A stretch of 64,000 nucleotides of DNA. Source: Olsenella profusa F0195 (GTDB taxonomy: Bacteria; Actinomycetota; Coriobacteriia; Coriobacteriales; Atopobiaceae). This document shows, one piece after another, positions 43,683 to 52,715 of the stretch (the stretch's first letter is position 1; the number at the start of each line of letters is the position of its first letter). Location of the stretch: NCBI RefSeq assembly GCF_000468755.1, contig NZ_AWEZ01000029.1:19914-83913 (forward strand), written 5' to 3'. Both the position numbers and the translations under genes were made by a program. The notes under the pieces were generated by a model. It was not told the DNA's origin. It ran no database searches and was given only the letters and a program-made list of their open reading frames with translations.

Positions 43683-45628
43683 ATTTGCATTGAATGTTTT
43701 CCGACGGCACACCGTCCGTCCCGCTAGCCCCAGCCGATTGTCTTCCCCTTGGCGAAGAGGGCCTTGATGTCGCGCGCCCTCATCCACCTCCTGGGGGCCT
43801 CCTCGCCGACGAGCGCGAAGATCTCGTCCGTGAGGTCGGTCCTGTGGTCGAAGAGCCACCAGCCGTCGTCGGCGTAGGAGCAGTCGAGGGCGCGCATGTC
43901 GTCGAGGAGCGCCTGCGCCGAGGGGTGCGAGGGAAGCGCCCTCTGGGAGAGTCTCACGATCAGGAGCGCCAGGTAGCAGGTCAGGAAGTGCGCCCTGATG
44001 TGCTCCCTGGTCCAGACGTAGACGGGGCGCGACGAGAGGCCGCCGGTCTTGGTGACGCGGAAGGACTCCTCGATCCTCCAGAGCTCGCGGTAGGCGTCGA
44101 GTATGCGGGAGTCCTCCCAGTCCGTCTCGCTCGTGACGACGAGGTAGTGGCCGTCGAGGGCGGCGGCGCGGTCGCCCGCCTCCCGGTCGATCTCCGGCCT
44201 GACCCCGGGGACCTCGACGACCTCCCCGGTCCTCGCGTCGAAGGAGACGCCGCGCACGTACTGGGCGGCGCCGTGGTGGGTGGCCCTGGTGTAGGCGCCC
44301 GGCCTCCCCACGAGCTGCCTCGACCTCTCGAGCACGGCCTCCCTCTCGTGCCTCGCGCGCTCTGCGTACTTGCGGCTCCACATGGCCACGACCTTGACCT
44401 CGACGTCCACGTCCCTGGCCTCGCCGTCCAGCGTGTCGACGTCCCCGAGGTGCACGCGCCTGTGCCTCTGGGAGCCCTTGGTCCTGAACTCGCCGTCCGG
44501 GGAGGAGACGTAGCCCCTCCCCGAGAGCGCCCAGTCGCGCAGCCTCGCGTCGCTCCTGGTGCCGCGCATGGACTGGGAGAAGACGAAGCCGTCGCCCTGG
44601 GCGACGACGCCCGCCATGTTGGCGGAGCTGTTCATGCCCCTGTCGGCCACGACCACGACGCGGCCCATGCCCCTCTCCCTGCGCCCCTCGAGCACCGGCA
44701 GCATCGTCTGGCAGTCGTTGGTGTTGCCGGGGAAGAGGTCGAAGGATATCGGCACGCCGTCCGCGTCCTGGAGGAGCCCCATCTGCACGATCGGGTTGGG
44801 GCGGTGCTCCTTCGACACGCCCTTCCTCCTCAGCCCCTCCTCCCCGTCGTCGGGGTCGCACTCGAAGAAGTAGTTGGTGACGTCGTAGTAGACGAGCGAC
44901 TCGTCCCTCCCCGTGTTCCTCGCGATGGCCCTGTTGCAGGCGCCCACCACCCTGTCCGAGACCCTCTCCAGCTCCGTGAGCGCGCGGTAGGCGTCGGCCT
45001 CGGAGAGCTCGGAGCGGAAGAAGTGCCTGTCGGCGTTGGAGACGGCCGCGAGCTTGGAGCCCGGGTCCAGGAGCCTCTCGCAGACGAGGAGGCGGAGCGC
45101 GGCGTTCAGGTCGAAGCCCACCTTGCGCCCCCTCATGGAGTTGCGTATCGCCGTCTCCACCCCGAGGGCGTCCAGCCACCAGCAGGCGAGCGCGTCGCCG
45201 GCGTGCCTGCGGAGCGCGCGCGACTTCCTCTTGTCGACCCTCTCCCTCGGATGGACCGTGATGGTCGCGGGCGCCTCCTCGCGGAGCCTCTCGGCGTCCA
45301 TCTCGGCCACGACCCCCCTGAAGTGGGCGACGGGGTCGTCGAACTCCCTTGCGAGCTCGTCGACGTAACCGAACGTCCTTATGGTCCTCTGCCTGTTCCT
45401 GCCGCTCTCGTCGCGGTAGCCCTGCACGGCCGAGAGGCTGACCCTCCCGCCCTTCGTCGGCGTCCTCTTCAGGTACATCGAAACCCCATCCCGCCTGCGG
45501 TTATACACCCCAACAGCATACCACACGTAGCAATACGTAGCAGAAAACAATTGTGCAAAATCGCATTGAAAATGCCCCGAAGGGCCAGCTAGGTCGCTAT
45601 GTCCGAGTCTCAGAGGGTGGGGTCAAAC
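43651..45628 (-). mobile_element. IS1634-like insertion sequence (IS4 superfamily)
   Basis: One transposase gene on the minus strand fills most of the element. Candidate ends are GTTTGACCAACCCCACC at 43651-43667 and, read inward from 45628, GTTTGACCCCACCCT: both share GTTTGACC and a C-rich tract. The right end interrupts a TPR-regulator gene, which from 45599 reads out of IS sequence. Boundaries are inferred from these short matches only. Confidence 0.6.
43724..45478 (-). CDS. IS1634-family transposase
   Basis: 584 residues. The start is the ATG at 45478 (MYLKRTPTKGGRVSLSAVQGYRDESG), chosen over an upstream in-frame ATG in AT-rich end sequence. The DDE triad of IS4-type transposases appears as D in VYYDVTNYFFE, D in VVVADRGMNSSANM and E in ELWRIEESFRVTKTGGLSSRPVYV, the last being the Y-(2)-R-(3)-E-(6)-K-like motif. 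It is full length with no stops, so the element may be active. GC is extremely high, above its AT-rich ends. Confidence 0.92.
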   Translation of the reverse strand: MYLKRTPTKGGRVSLSAVQGYRDESGRNRQRTIRTFGYVDELAREFDDPVAHFRGVVAEMDAERLREEAPATITVHPRERVDKRKSRALRRHAGDALACWWLDALGVETAIRNSMRGRKVGFDLNAALRLLVCERLLDPGSKLAAVSNADRHFFRSELSEADAYRALTELERVSDRVVGACNRAIARNTGRDESLVYYDVTNYFFECDPDDGEEGLRRKGVSKEHRPNPIVQMGLLQDADGVPISFDLFPGNTNDCQTMLPVLEGRRERGMGRVVVVADRGMNSSANMAGVVAQGDGFVFSQSMRGTRSDARLRDWALSGRGYVSSPDGEFRTKGSQRHRRVHLGDVDTLDGEARDVDVEVKVVAMWSRKYAERARHEREAVLERSRQLVGRPGAYTRATHHGAAQYVRGVSFDARTGEVVEVPGVRPEIDREAGDRAAALDGHYLVVTSETDWEDSRILDAYRELWRIEESFRVTKTGGLSSRPVYVWTREHIRAHFLTCYLALLIVRLSQRALPSHPSAQALLDDMRALDCSYADDGWWLFDHRTDLTDEIFALVGEEAPRRWMRARDIKALFAKGKTIGWG

Positions 45629-46729
45629 TGCAAAACCGTGGTGGGAGGTCGGCCAGAGCATGCCCGACGTCGCGCTCCTACCCCGCATAGCGGCCCGGCC
45701 TACTTCTCGCTCACGCTCGACGAGCTGTTCGATTACCGCTCCGTGCTCTCCGAGGAGGAGCTGGCGACCCTCTATGCCGAGCTGCGCGCCGAGGCGATGC
45801 GCGACCAGCCCGCCGCGCTCGGCTGCCTGCGCGCGACCGTCCGTGATCACTATGCGGACGGTCGGCTCCTGGTCATGATGGCGTCGCTGCTCTTTGAGTG
45901 GGCGACCGTGGGGCTGGATCCCCTCGGGCAGGCGGGAAGCGAGACCTCCCGCGTGGCCGCCGAAGATGGTTCCGGCGCGTTGATGGCCGAGGCGGCCGAC
46001 CTTCTCGACCACGTGATCGACGAGGGTTCCGATTCCGTGGCAGCACGGCAGGCAGTCCAGATGAGGGCTGCGGTACTCGTCCAGTCGGGGTCATATACGG
46101 AGGCGGTGGCGCTCTTGGAGCCTGTGGTCTCCCGGCAGGAGATACCGCAGGCGATGCTCCTGGTCACGGCCTATAAGGGGCTGGGACGCAAGGATGACGC
46201 CTGGAAGCTCATGCAGGCGGAATGCCTGCGCTCGACCTCGCTCGTCGAGGCGCTCCTGCTGCAGGAGGTCGGCATGGCGGAGGACGCCGAGCACGCCAGG
46301 CGTGCCGCCCGGGCGGCGAGCGCGCTTCACGGGACGCTCGACCTGGATGGGATTAACCCGAGCTACCGCGCGACGGTCGCCCTCGAGCTCGCAGGCACGC
46401 TCTGGCGGGCGGGCGATACGGACGGCGCCCTCGAGGCGCTTGCGGATGCGGCCGACCTCGCGCGGGAACTCGCGCCCGCCGTGCCCTTCTCGTCCCAGAG
46501 CTCGCCGCTCTATGACCGCATCGCTCCCGACGCCAACCCCGGGCGGTTTGGGGAGGCGTGGGCCGGGCACAAGGAGGGCCAGGCGTCCGACCTCGTCCGC
46601 GCCGTGAGGGAAGCCGTCGTCGCCGCGGTGGCCGACCCCGCGTGGGGCAGCCTTGCGGACGACGAGCGCTTTCGGGAGCTTGCCGCCTCTACCGCCACGC
46701 TCGTGGACGGCGGGCAAGGCGCGAGGTGA
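45599..46729 (+). pseudogene. TPR-type regulator, N-terminus replaced by IS1634 end sequence
   Basis: 376 codons are open, but the first about 10 lie in the IS end and the next about 25 are not family-like. From about residue 36 (YFSLTLDELFDYRSVLSEEELATLYAELRAEA) the protein is a helical-repeat domain resembling the C-terminal part of XRE-family regulators with TPRs. The N-terminal helix-turn-helix is missing. The stop overlaps the GTG of an ABC exporter gene (GTGA), the layout of regulator-exporter pairs. It probably controlled that exporter before insertion. Confidence 0.65.
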
Positions 46730-47016
46730 GGGACCCGCTCTCGGTGGCGCTGCGCCTCATGGCCCCGTTCGTCCGTGCCCGCGCGGGCGCGCTCGTGGGA
46801 GCCGCCGCCCTGCTCGTCGCATACTCGACCGTCGCCGTCTCGCCTGCGCTCATAACCCAGCGGCTTATCGACCGGGACCTCGCCGCAGGCGACGTGTCCC
46901 TCGTCGTCGCCCTCGCCCTCCTGCTCGTGCTCGCGAGCGGCGCGCAGTCGGCGCTCTCCGTTCTCTTGGTGCGTCTCCTCTCCGCGATGGGCGAGGGCGT
47001 GGCCGCAGACGTATCT
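46726..47016 (+). pseudogene. ABC exporter, N-terminal fragment cut by the DUF4143 module
   Basis: From GTG 46726 (overlapping the regulator stop) about 95 residues encode the first two membrane helices of an ABC exporter: VALRLMAPFVRARAGALVGAAALLVAYSTVAVSPALITQRLIDRDLAAGD... LLVRLLSAMGEGVAADV. Homology ends where a palindromic AT-rich sequence begins at 47017. No nucleotide-binding domain follows. It is a truncated gene, mirrored by another broken exporter at 52716-54044. Confidence 0.7.
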
Positions 47017-47074
47017 ATTTTGCTCATTGTACTGAGCAAAATTACTCAGTACAATGAGCAAAATTACTCAGTAC
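47017..47074. repeat. 20-base inverted repeat plus 19-base tandem copy before the DUF4143 ATPase
   Basis: Perfect inverted repeat: arms 47017-47036 (ATTTTGCTCATTGTACTGAG) and 47045-47064 with an 8-base spacer. In addition, GAGCAAAATTACTCAGTAC occurs twice in tandem at 47034-47052 and 47056-47074. The block is AT-rich inside GC-rich DNA, begins where exporter homology ends and stops 16 bases before ATG 47091. It may be an operator, a transposition end, or both. Confidence 0.75.
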
Positions 47075-47090
47075 CATGCGGAGGAGCAGT

Positions 47091-48281
47091 ATGTACGAGC
47101 GCGCTCAGGTAGACACAATGGCTACGAGGATGCATGAGCGAGAGAATCCACTGATGCAGGTTGTGGTTGGCTCACGACAGACGGGCAAAAGCACCATGAT
47201 CGCCCAGGCATTGCGAAAGGCGGACGTCCGCAATCACTTTGTGTCGGCCGATGACGCCATCATTCCCTCTGAGCAGTGGCTGCGGACGGAATGGCAACAG
47301 GCGCGCAACGAGGCCATGCGTGACTCCAGCCCCATGGTGCTGATCGTGGATGAGGTGCAGAAGATCCCCTCTTGGCCGCGGGTTGTCAAGTCGCTCTATG
47401 ACGCCGACCAGCGGACGATGAGTCCCCTTAAGGTGATTCTAAGCGGATCCTCATCGCTCCTGCTCCATAAGGGGCTTGAGGACTCGCTCATGGGAAGGTA
47501 CGAGCTTATCCGTTCGCCACACTGGAGCCTTGCGGAGTGCACCGAGGCATTCGGGTTTACGCTTGACGATTACCTCTATTACGGCGGATATCCAGGGGCG
47601 GCACGGTTCGCGGGCGATGACCTTCGATGGGGCTCCTATATGCGCGACGCCATCATCGAGCCAACCATCTCCCAAGACGTGCTCGCGCTCGAGGATGTGC
47701 GCAAGCCCGCGCTCATGCGTGCGCTGTTCAGGCTGGGCGCGACGTATTCGGCGCAGGAGCTCTCGTACACCAAGATGCTCGGCCAGCTGCAGGATGCGGG
47801 AAACACCGTCACGCTTGCCCATTATCTCGACCTTCTCTCAAAGGCTGGAATGATTTGCGGGCTGGACAAGTATTCCGACAAGGAGCTGGCTCGCCGCAAG
47901 AGCTCGCCCAGACTCATGGTCTATGACACCTCCCTCATCTCTGCCGTCTCTCCCAAGGGGAGGGACAGGCTGCTGGGAGAGCCTGACATACGTGGGCGAA
48001 TCGTCGAGTCCTCGGTGGGTGCGCGCCTGCTCGCGCGCTCTGCGGACGAGGGCTTCGAGGTCATGTGGTGGCGTGAGGGTGTTCAGGAGGTTGACTTCGT
48101 CCTGCGAAAGGGTTCGGCACTCACGGCCGTGGAGGTGAAGTCTGGTGCGGAATCCGGGCAAAGCGGCATGGGGACCTTCCTCGCCAGGCATCCGGACGCA
48201 CGACGTATCGTCGTTGGTGGCTCGGCGTCAGGAGCCTGCACCGTGAAGGACTTCCTCCTCGATGGCGTGCCGCTCTTCTAG
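47091..48281 (+). CDS. AAA_14/DUF4143 family ATPase
   Basis: 396 residues from ATG 47091 (GGAGG before it). The N-terminal AAA_14 domain has Walker A VVGSRQTGKSTM (around 27-36), Walker B VLIVDEVQKIPSW and sensor-like KVILSGSSSLLL. The C-terminal DUF4143 domain has a nuclease-like stretch SSVGARLLARSADEGFEVMWWREGVQEVDFVLRKGSALTAVEVKSG, resembling PD-(D/E)xK motifs (E-D-x-V-ExK spacing). Function is unknown for the family, which is very common in bacteria and archaea. It sits alone inside a cut exporter gene behind a long palindrome, suggesting it arrived as a unit. Confidence 0.88.
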   Translation: MYERAQVDTMATRMHERENPLMQVVVGSRQTGKSTMIAQALRKADVRNHFVSADDAIIPSEQWLRTEWQQARNEAMRDSSPMVLIVDEVQKIPSWPRVVKSLYDADQRTMSPLKVILSGSSSLLLHKGLEDSLMGRYELIRSPHWSLAECTEAFGFTLDDYLYYGGYPGAARFAGDDLRWGSYMRDAIIEPTISQDVLALEDVRKPALMRALFRLGATYSAQELSYTKMLGQLQDAGNTVTLAHYLDLLSKAGMICGLDKYSDKELARRKSSPRLMVYDTSLISAVSPKGRDRLLGEPDIRGRIVESSVGARLLARSADEGFEVMWWREGVQEVDFVLRKGSALTAVEVKSGAESGQSGMGTFLARHPDARRIVVGGSASGACTVKDFLLDGVPLF

Positions 48282-48306
48282 GCCGGGGTGAAAGCGATAA
48301 CGATAC

Positions 48307-48348
48307 TGCGCTGGGGACCCCGGGGCATGCCACGGGGTCCCCAGCGCA
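48307..48348. terminator. Bidirectional terminator between the DUF4143 gene and tpx
   Basis: Perfect 16-base arms TGCGCTGGGGACCCCG (48307-48322) and CGGGGTCCCCAGCGCA (48333-48348). It lies between two convergent genes and can serve both. Confidence 0.75.
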
Positions 48349-48353
48349 CGTGG

Positions 48354-48863
48354 TTATGCCAGCTCGCGCGCGGCGGCGAGGGCCCGGTCGTAGTCGGGGT
48401 GGTTGCCGTTGTCGGTCACGTACTCCACATAGCGCACCACGTCATCCCTGTCGATGACCACGATGCCGCGGTTCTCGAGCATGAACTCCTTCATGAGGAA
48501 GCCGTAGCCCTCGCCGAAGGAGTGGCCGTTGTAGTCGGACACGACGATGGCATTGTCGATGCCCTTCGCGGCACAGAAGCGATCCAGGGCAAACGGCAGG
48601 TCGCAGCTGATGGTGATGACGACGGTGTCGTTGAGCGTGGAGGCCTCCTTGTTGAAGCGGACGGTCTGCAGCTCGCAGACGCCCGTATCGATGGACGGCA
48701 CGACGCTGATGAGCTTGACCTTGCCCTCGACCTCCTTGAGGGAGAAGGACGAGAGGTCGGGCTTGACGCAGGTGAAGTCGGGGGCCTTGTCTCCCACCTT
48801 GACCTCGGGTCCGAGAAGGGTGACGGCCTGTCCGGCAAACGTAGTGCCCGTGCGTTCTTCCAT
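48354..48863 (-). CDS. tpx: Thiol peroxidase
   Basis: 169 residues from ATG 48863 (minus; ribosome-binding site AAAGGGGCT). Tpx reduces H2O2 and organic peroxides with electrons from thioredoxin. The peroxidatic Cys lies in VPSIDTGVCELQTVRFN, and a resolving Cys is in ISCDLPFALDRFC. The start GQAVTLLGPEVKVGDKAPDF is canonical. The middle Pro of 'DTPVC' is Gly here. It is a single gene, convergent with the DUF4143 gene. Confidence 0.96.
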   Translation of the reverse strand: MEERTGTTFAGQAVTLLGPEVKVGDKAPDFTCVKPDLSSFSLKEVEGKVKLISVVPSIDTGVCELQTVRFNKEASTLNDTVVITISCDLPFALDRFCAAKGIDNAIVVSDYNGHSFGEGYGFLMKEFMLENRGIVVIDRDDVVRYVEYVTDNGNHPDYDRALAAARELA

Positions 48864-49124
48864 GAGAGCCCCTTTCTGTGGTCATAAATACGATACTTGT
48901 GTTGTAGCACTTTTAGGGGGTGGACATGCCCGCAAATGACGGAACGCAGGCGATGCGCACTCCCATCCCCAATCGTGCGCGGTCTCCAGACGATTCCTGT
49001 CCCACATGCCGACTTGAGTCCGCATGCGGGGCGGAGTCCGCGTGCGGGGCGGAATGAAGCAGCACCCGTGCACGATCGAGGGGAGCAGCAGGGCCGGCGA
49101 GGGGGTGGCGCCAACGACCCAGCC

Positions 49125-51503
49125 CTATCCCAGCCCCAGCGCCATTCCAACCAGGCGTACCAGCCAGGCCACGAGCCACGCCACCGCGCACTGGAAGGCG
49201 ACGATGCCTGCCGCCCATCTGCCCCCCAACTCGCGTCGGATGGCGGCGATGGCCGCCACGCACGGCGTGTAGAGCAGGCAGAAGACCAAAAGGGCAAAGG
49301 CGGTGAGGGGCGTCAGCACGGCGAGCAGCTCGGTGACGGACCCAAACAGCACGGAGAGCGAGGAGACCACGACCTCCTTGGCCATAAAGCCTGCGACCAG
49401 CGCCGTGACGATGCGCCAGTCGCCAAAGCCGAGCGGCAAGAAGGCCGGGGCCATCCACCGGGAGAGATGCGCGAGGATCGATTGGCTGGGGTCGCTGACC
49501 ATCTGCAGGGAGGGGTCGAAGGTCTGCAGGGCCCAGATGACCACGGCCGCCACGAGGACCACCGAGAACGCGCGCGAGAGGAAGTCCTTCGACCTCATCC
49601 ACAGCAGCCTCACCACGCTCTTGGGGCTGGGCAGCCGGTAGTTGGGCAGTTCCATCACGAAGGGGACCGCCTCGCCGCGGGCCACCGTCTTGTGCGTGAC
49701 GAGGCCCGTCAGCACGCCCAGCGCAATGCCCAGGAGGTACAGGCCGCACATCACGAGCCAGCCGTTCTGGGGGAAGAATGCCGCCGTGAAGTAGCTATAG
49801 ATGGTGAGCTTGGTGGAGCAGCTCATGAACGGCGTGAGGAAGATGGTGAGCTTGCGGTCGCGCTCCGAAGGCAGGGTGCGCGCCGCCATGACGGCCGGCA
49901 CGGTGCAGCCGAAGCCCACGAGCATGGGTACGATGGAGCGGCCCGAGAGGCCGATCCTGCGGAGCAGCTTGTCCATCACAAAGGCCACGCGCGCCATGTA
50001 GCCCGTGTCCTCCAGGAGTGACAGGAAGAGGAACATCGTCACGACGATGGGCAGGATGGGCAGCACCGTGCCGATGGCGTTGAAGATGCCGTCCACCACG
50101 AGCGAGCGCACGACGTCGCTGGCCCCCGCCGCCACAAGTCCTGCGGCCACGATGCCCGTGAGCCACGTGACCCCCGCGTCGACGAGGTCACCCAGGAACC
50201 TCCCCACCACGGCGAAGGTGAGCCAGAAGACGAGCGCCATGATGCCCGCGAAGGCGGGGAGGGCCGTCCACCTGCCCGTGAGGAAGCGGTCCGCCCGGCG
50301 GCTCCGCTCCCGCTCGCGGCTCTCCCGGGGCTTGACGACGCAGGAGTCCACGATGCGCTGTATGAACGAGAAGCGCATGTCGGCGATGGCAGCGGCACGG
50401 TCGAGCCCACGCTCGGCCTCCATCTGCGCGACGATGCGCTCCATGGCCTCGCGCTCGTTCGTGTCGAGCCCGAGCGCATCGATGACGCGCCGGTCGCCCT
50501 CCACGAGCTTGGAGGCGGCAAAGCGCATGGGGATGTGTGCCCGGGCGGCATGGTCCTCGATGAGGTGCATGATGGCGTGCAGGCAGCGGTGCACGGACCC
50601 ACCGTGGTCCTCGGGGCTGCAGAAGTCCTGCCGCTCAGGGAGCTCCTGGTAGCGCGCCACGTGGATGGCATGGCTCACGAGCTCGTCCACGCCCTCGCCC
50701 CGGATGGCCGAGATGGGCACCACGGGGATGCCCAGGAGGTCCTCCATCTCGTTGACGTGCACGGAGCCACCGTTCTTTTGCACCTCGTCCATCATGTTGA
50801 GGGCAAGGACCATCGGCAGCCCCAGCTCCATGAGCTGCATGGTGAGGTAGAGGTTACGCTCGATGTTGGTGGCGTCCACGATGTCGATGATGCCCGTGGG
50901 TCGCTCGTCGAGGATGAAGCGTCGGCTGACGAGCTCCTCGGGGCTGTAGGGCGAGAGGGAGTAGATGCCCGGCAGGTCGACGACGTTGGTGTCGGGGTGC
51001 CCCCTGATGGCCCCCTCCTTGCGGTCCACCGTCACGCCGGGGAAGTTGCCCACATGTTGGTTGGCGCCCGTCAGCTGGTTGAACAGGGTGGTCTTGCCGC
51101 TGTTCTGGTTGCCGGCGAGGGCAAAGGTGAGCGTGGCTCCCTCCGGCAGGGCGTGGCTGTGGTCGGCCGTGCGGGGGTCGGTGTGGGAGGGCGTGGTCCT
51201 CTCGCCAAGGCCTGGATGCGCGACGCCTGTGGGGGAGATGGGCTGGGAGGCGCGTCCCTCGCCTGGGCGCACGGGCTCCACGTCGATCCGTGCCGCATCG
51301 TCCACGCGCAGGGTGAGCTGGTAGTCGTGGATGCGCAGCTCCATGGGGTCACCCATGGGCGCATACTTCTCCAGGGTGATGGTGGCGCCGGGTATGAGGC
51401 CCATGTCGAGGAAGTGCTGGCGCAGGGCACCTGTGCCGCCCACCCTCGTGATGCGAGCCGTGTCGCCTATCTCAAGCTGCCTGAGCGTCATGCCGTGCGC
51501 CAT
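49125..51503 (-). CDS. feoB: Fused FeoA-FeoB ferrous iron transporter
   Basis: 792 residues from ATG 51503 (minus; AGGGAGG before it). Residues about 1-77 form a FeoA-like SH3 domain (MTLRQLEIGDTARI...FLDMGLIPGATITLEKYAPMGDP), followed by a linker with His/Pro/Thr. The FeoB G domain has G1 GNQNSGKTTLFNQLTG, G2 HVGNFPGVTVDRKEG, G3 DLPGIYS and G4 NMMDE. The membrane part has two Gate motifs (FGCTVPAVMAARTLPSERDRKLTIFLTPFMSCSTKL) and Cys residues near CLLYTPCVAAIAAIRRE. It imports Fe2+ under low oxygen. The fusion removes the need for separate FeoA. Confidence 0.97.
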   Translation of the reverse strand: MAHGMTLRQLEIGDTARITRVGGTGALRQHFLDMGLIPGATITLEKYAPMGDPMELRIHDYQLTLRVDDAARIDVEPVRPGEGRASQPISPTGVAHPGLGERTTPSHTDPRTADHSHALPEGATLTFALAGNQNSGKTTLFNQLTGANQHVGNFPGVTVDRKEGAIRGHPDTNVVDLPGIYSLSPYSPEELVSRRFILDERPTGIIDIVDATNIERNLYLTMQLMELGLPMVLALNMMDEVQKNGGSVHVNEMEDLLGIPVVPISAIRGEGVDELVSHAIHVARYQELPERQDFCSPEDHGGSVHRCLHAIMHLIEDHAARAHIPMRFAASKLVEGDRRVIDALGLDTNEREAMERIVAQMEAERGLDRAAAIADMRFSFIQRIVDSCVVKPRESRERERSRRADRFLTGRWTALPAFAGIMALVFWLTFAVVGRFLGDLVDAGVTWLTGIVAAGLVAAGASDVVRSLVVDGIFNAIGTVLPILPIVVTMFLFLSLLEDTGYMARVAFVMDKLLRRIGLSGRSIVPMLVGFGCTVPAVMAARTLPSERDRKLTIFLTPFMSCSTKLTIYSYFTAAFFPQNGWLVMCGLYLLGIALGVLTGLVTHKTVARGEAVPFVMELPNYRLPSPKSVVRLLWMRSKDFLSRAFSVVLVAAVVIWALQTFDPSLQMVSDPSQSILAHLSRWMAPAFLPLGFGDWRIVTALVAGFMAKEVVVSSLSVLFGSVTELLAVLTPLTAFALLVFCLLYTPCVAAIAAIRRELGGRWAAGIVAFQCAVAWLVAWLVRLVGMALGLG

Positions 51504-51639
51504 GTGTGATCCTCCCTGACAAGAGTTCATGATAGAGGATGCGACGTACCGCTGACGAAGACGGATCCCACGGCGCATTGCCCCGTGTGCTGCGGTCATT
51601 CGCCCGTTACCGTCTCGCGCGTCGAGAACGGGAGGCAGA

Positions 51640-52356
51640 TGCCCACGAAGCCCGTGCTCGATGGCATGCTCTCTCGTCTGGGAACAGCTCTGTGACGTCT
51701 ACTACACGACCGAGCGCGACAACGAGTTTGCAGAGGTCATCGAATGCGCCGGCGCAGCGTTGCGTCGGGGCGATCTGGGCGAGGCGCACAGACTGCTGGA
51801 CACCGTGGACGAATCGTCCCGTGAGAGACCAACGTATCGACAGCCCTACCTCATGACGAGTGCCCGTGCGCTCGTTACTCCGCGCGGCGAGCGTTTGGAC
51901 GAGGCGCTACGCCTGCTTGAACAGTCCGTCAGCCTGACGAGGCTGTCTCTCCGTCTGAACGACTTCAGACATACGCTCTTGTCGCTGACCGAGGCCGCGT
52001 GCATCGGTCTCATGACCCCGACGCTGTGCTACCTGGGGCGTTACCCAGATGCGTCACGCCTGGGTGAGGAGCTCGTCAGGTCGATGGACAACCAGAGCAA
52101 CAAGACGCAGGAGTGGGTCGACGAGAGGATAGGCTGTGAGCTCAATCTTGCGTTGAGCCTTGAGTTCGAGGGACGCTATGAGGATTCGCTCCGCTACCTC
52201 GACCGCGCCAACGATGAGGCCATCGATAGTGGCATCCTGACATACATGCCAAACATCCTCCATGCGAGGGCACGTGTCGCATATCGGAGAGGACAGATGG
52301 ACGAACCCCCCCATGTCCTCAGGGTTGTTGCTCCCTCTATGGATCTGACGGGATAG
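51640..52356 (+). pseudogene. TPR-type regulator fragment, probably frameshifted near its start
   Basis: A helical-repeat protein from about 51661 on: NEFAEVIECAGAALRRGDLGEAHRLLDTVDE...RYLDRANDEAIDSGILTYMPNILHARARVAYRRGQ. These are TPR-like units found in the C-terminal part of XRE-type regulators. The best ribosome-binding site (GGGAGG) precedes ATG 51640, but that frame (MPTKPVLDGMLSRLGTAL) hits TGA; a one-base shift would join it to the TPR part. No helix-turn-helix is visible. It precedes a broken ABC exporter, as does the 45599 fragment. Confidence 0.6.
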
Positions 52357-52715
52357 CGTGACCATGCCGAGGCGGTGCGGCAGTGGGTCCGGGAGAACAT
52401 GGGCGTAGAACTTTGATGCTGGCACGTGCGTTGATGCCGACACGTGCGAGCCATGCCACGTGTCGTTTCGTGAAAGTTCAGACATACATCCATCGATATG
52501 GCGTCATGGTCGCCTCCCTGCAATGATGCATACATCAACGCAGGGAGGCGATTTTCATGGCGAAGCAGCCGGGGCATCTGATGAGGCGGGGCAACGGGGA
52601 TGTGGTTATTACCGTCGTCCTCTAGCTTTCAGCAGTATGGCCGCCGACCGGGGTCCTCCCTCTGTCGGCGGTCCGCTTGTCACATGCCTGCACCCCTCAA
52701 GACACAAGGATCACA
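52357..52715. other. Region between regulator and exporter remnants, no gene
   Basis: About 360 bases containing one clear terminator (52510-52555, listed separately). Frames here show no homology. The 5' part of the exporter gene is missing from this interval. Confidence 0.5.
52510..52555 (+). terminator. Rho-independent terminator in the remnant region
   Basis: Perfect 12-base arms TCGCCTCCCTGC (52510-52521) and GCAGGGAGGCGA (52540-52551), followed by TTTT. It lies between the regulator fragment and the exporter fragment. Confidence 0.8.

Noticed and set aside
43694..45592. 632-codon plus-strand frame opposite the IS1634-like transposase
   Set aside because: Val/Asp/Gly/Arg-biased shadow; the minus frame carries the complete transposase.
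47017..47074. Possible short CRISPR-like array
   Set aside because: Only two full repeat copies with a 3-base spacing plus an inverted arm, no unique spacers and no cas genes; better described as a palindrome with tandem half.
48913..49749. Minus-strand frame of 278 codons overlapping feoB 3' end and the tpx upstream region
   Set aside because: It is feoB read in a shifted frame; feoB motifs continue to its own stop at 49125 and the rest is intergenic.
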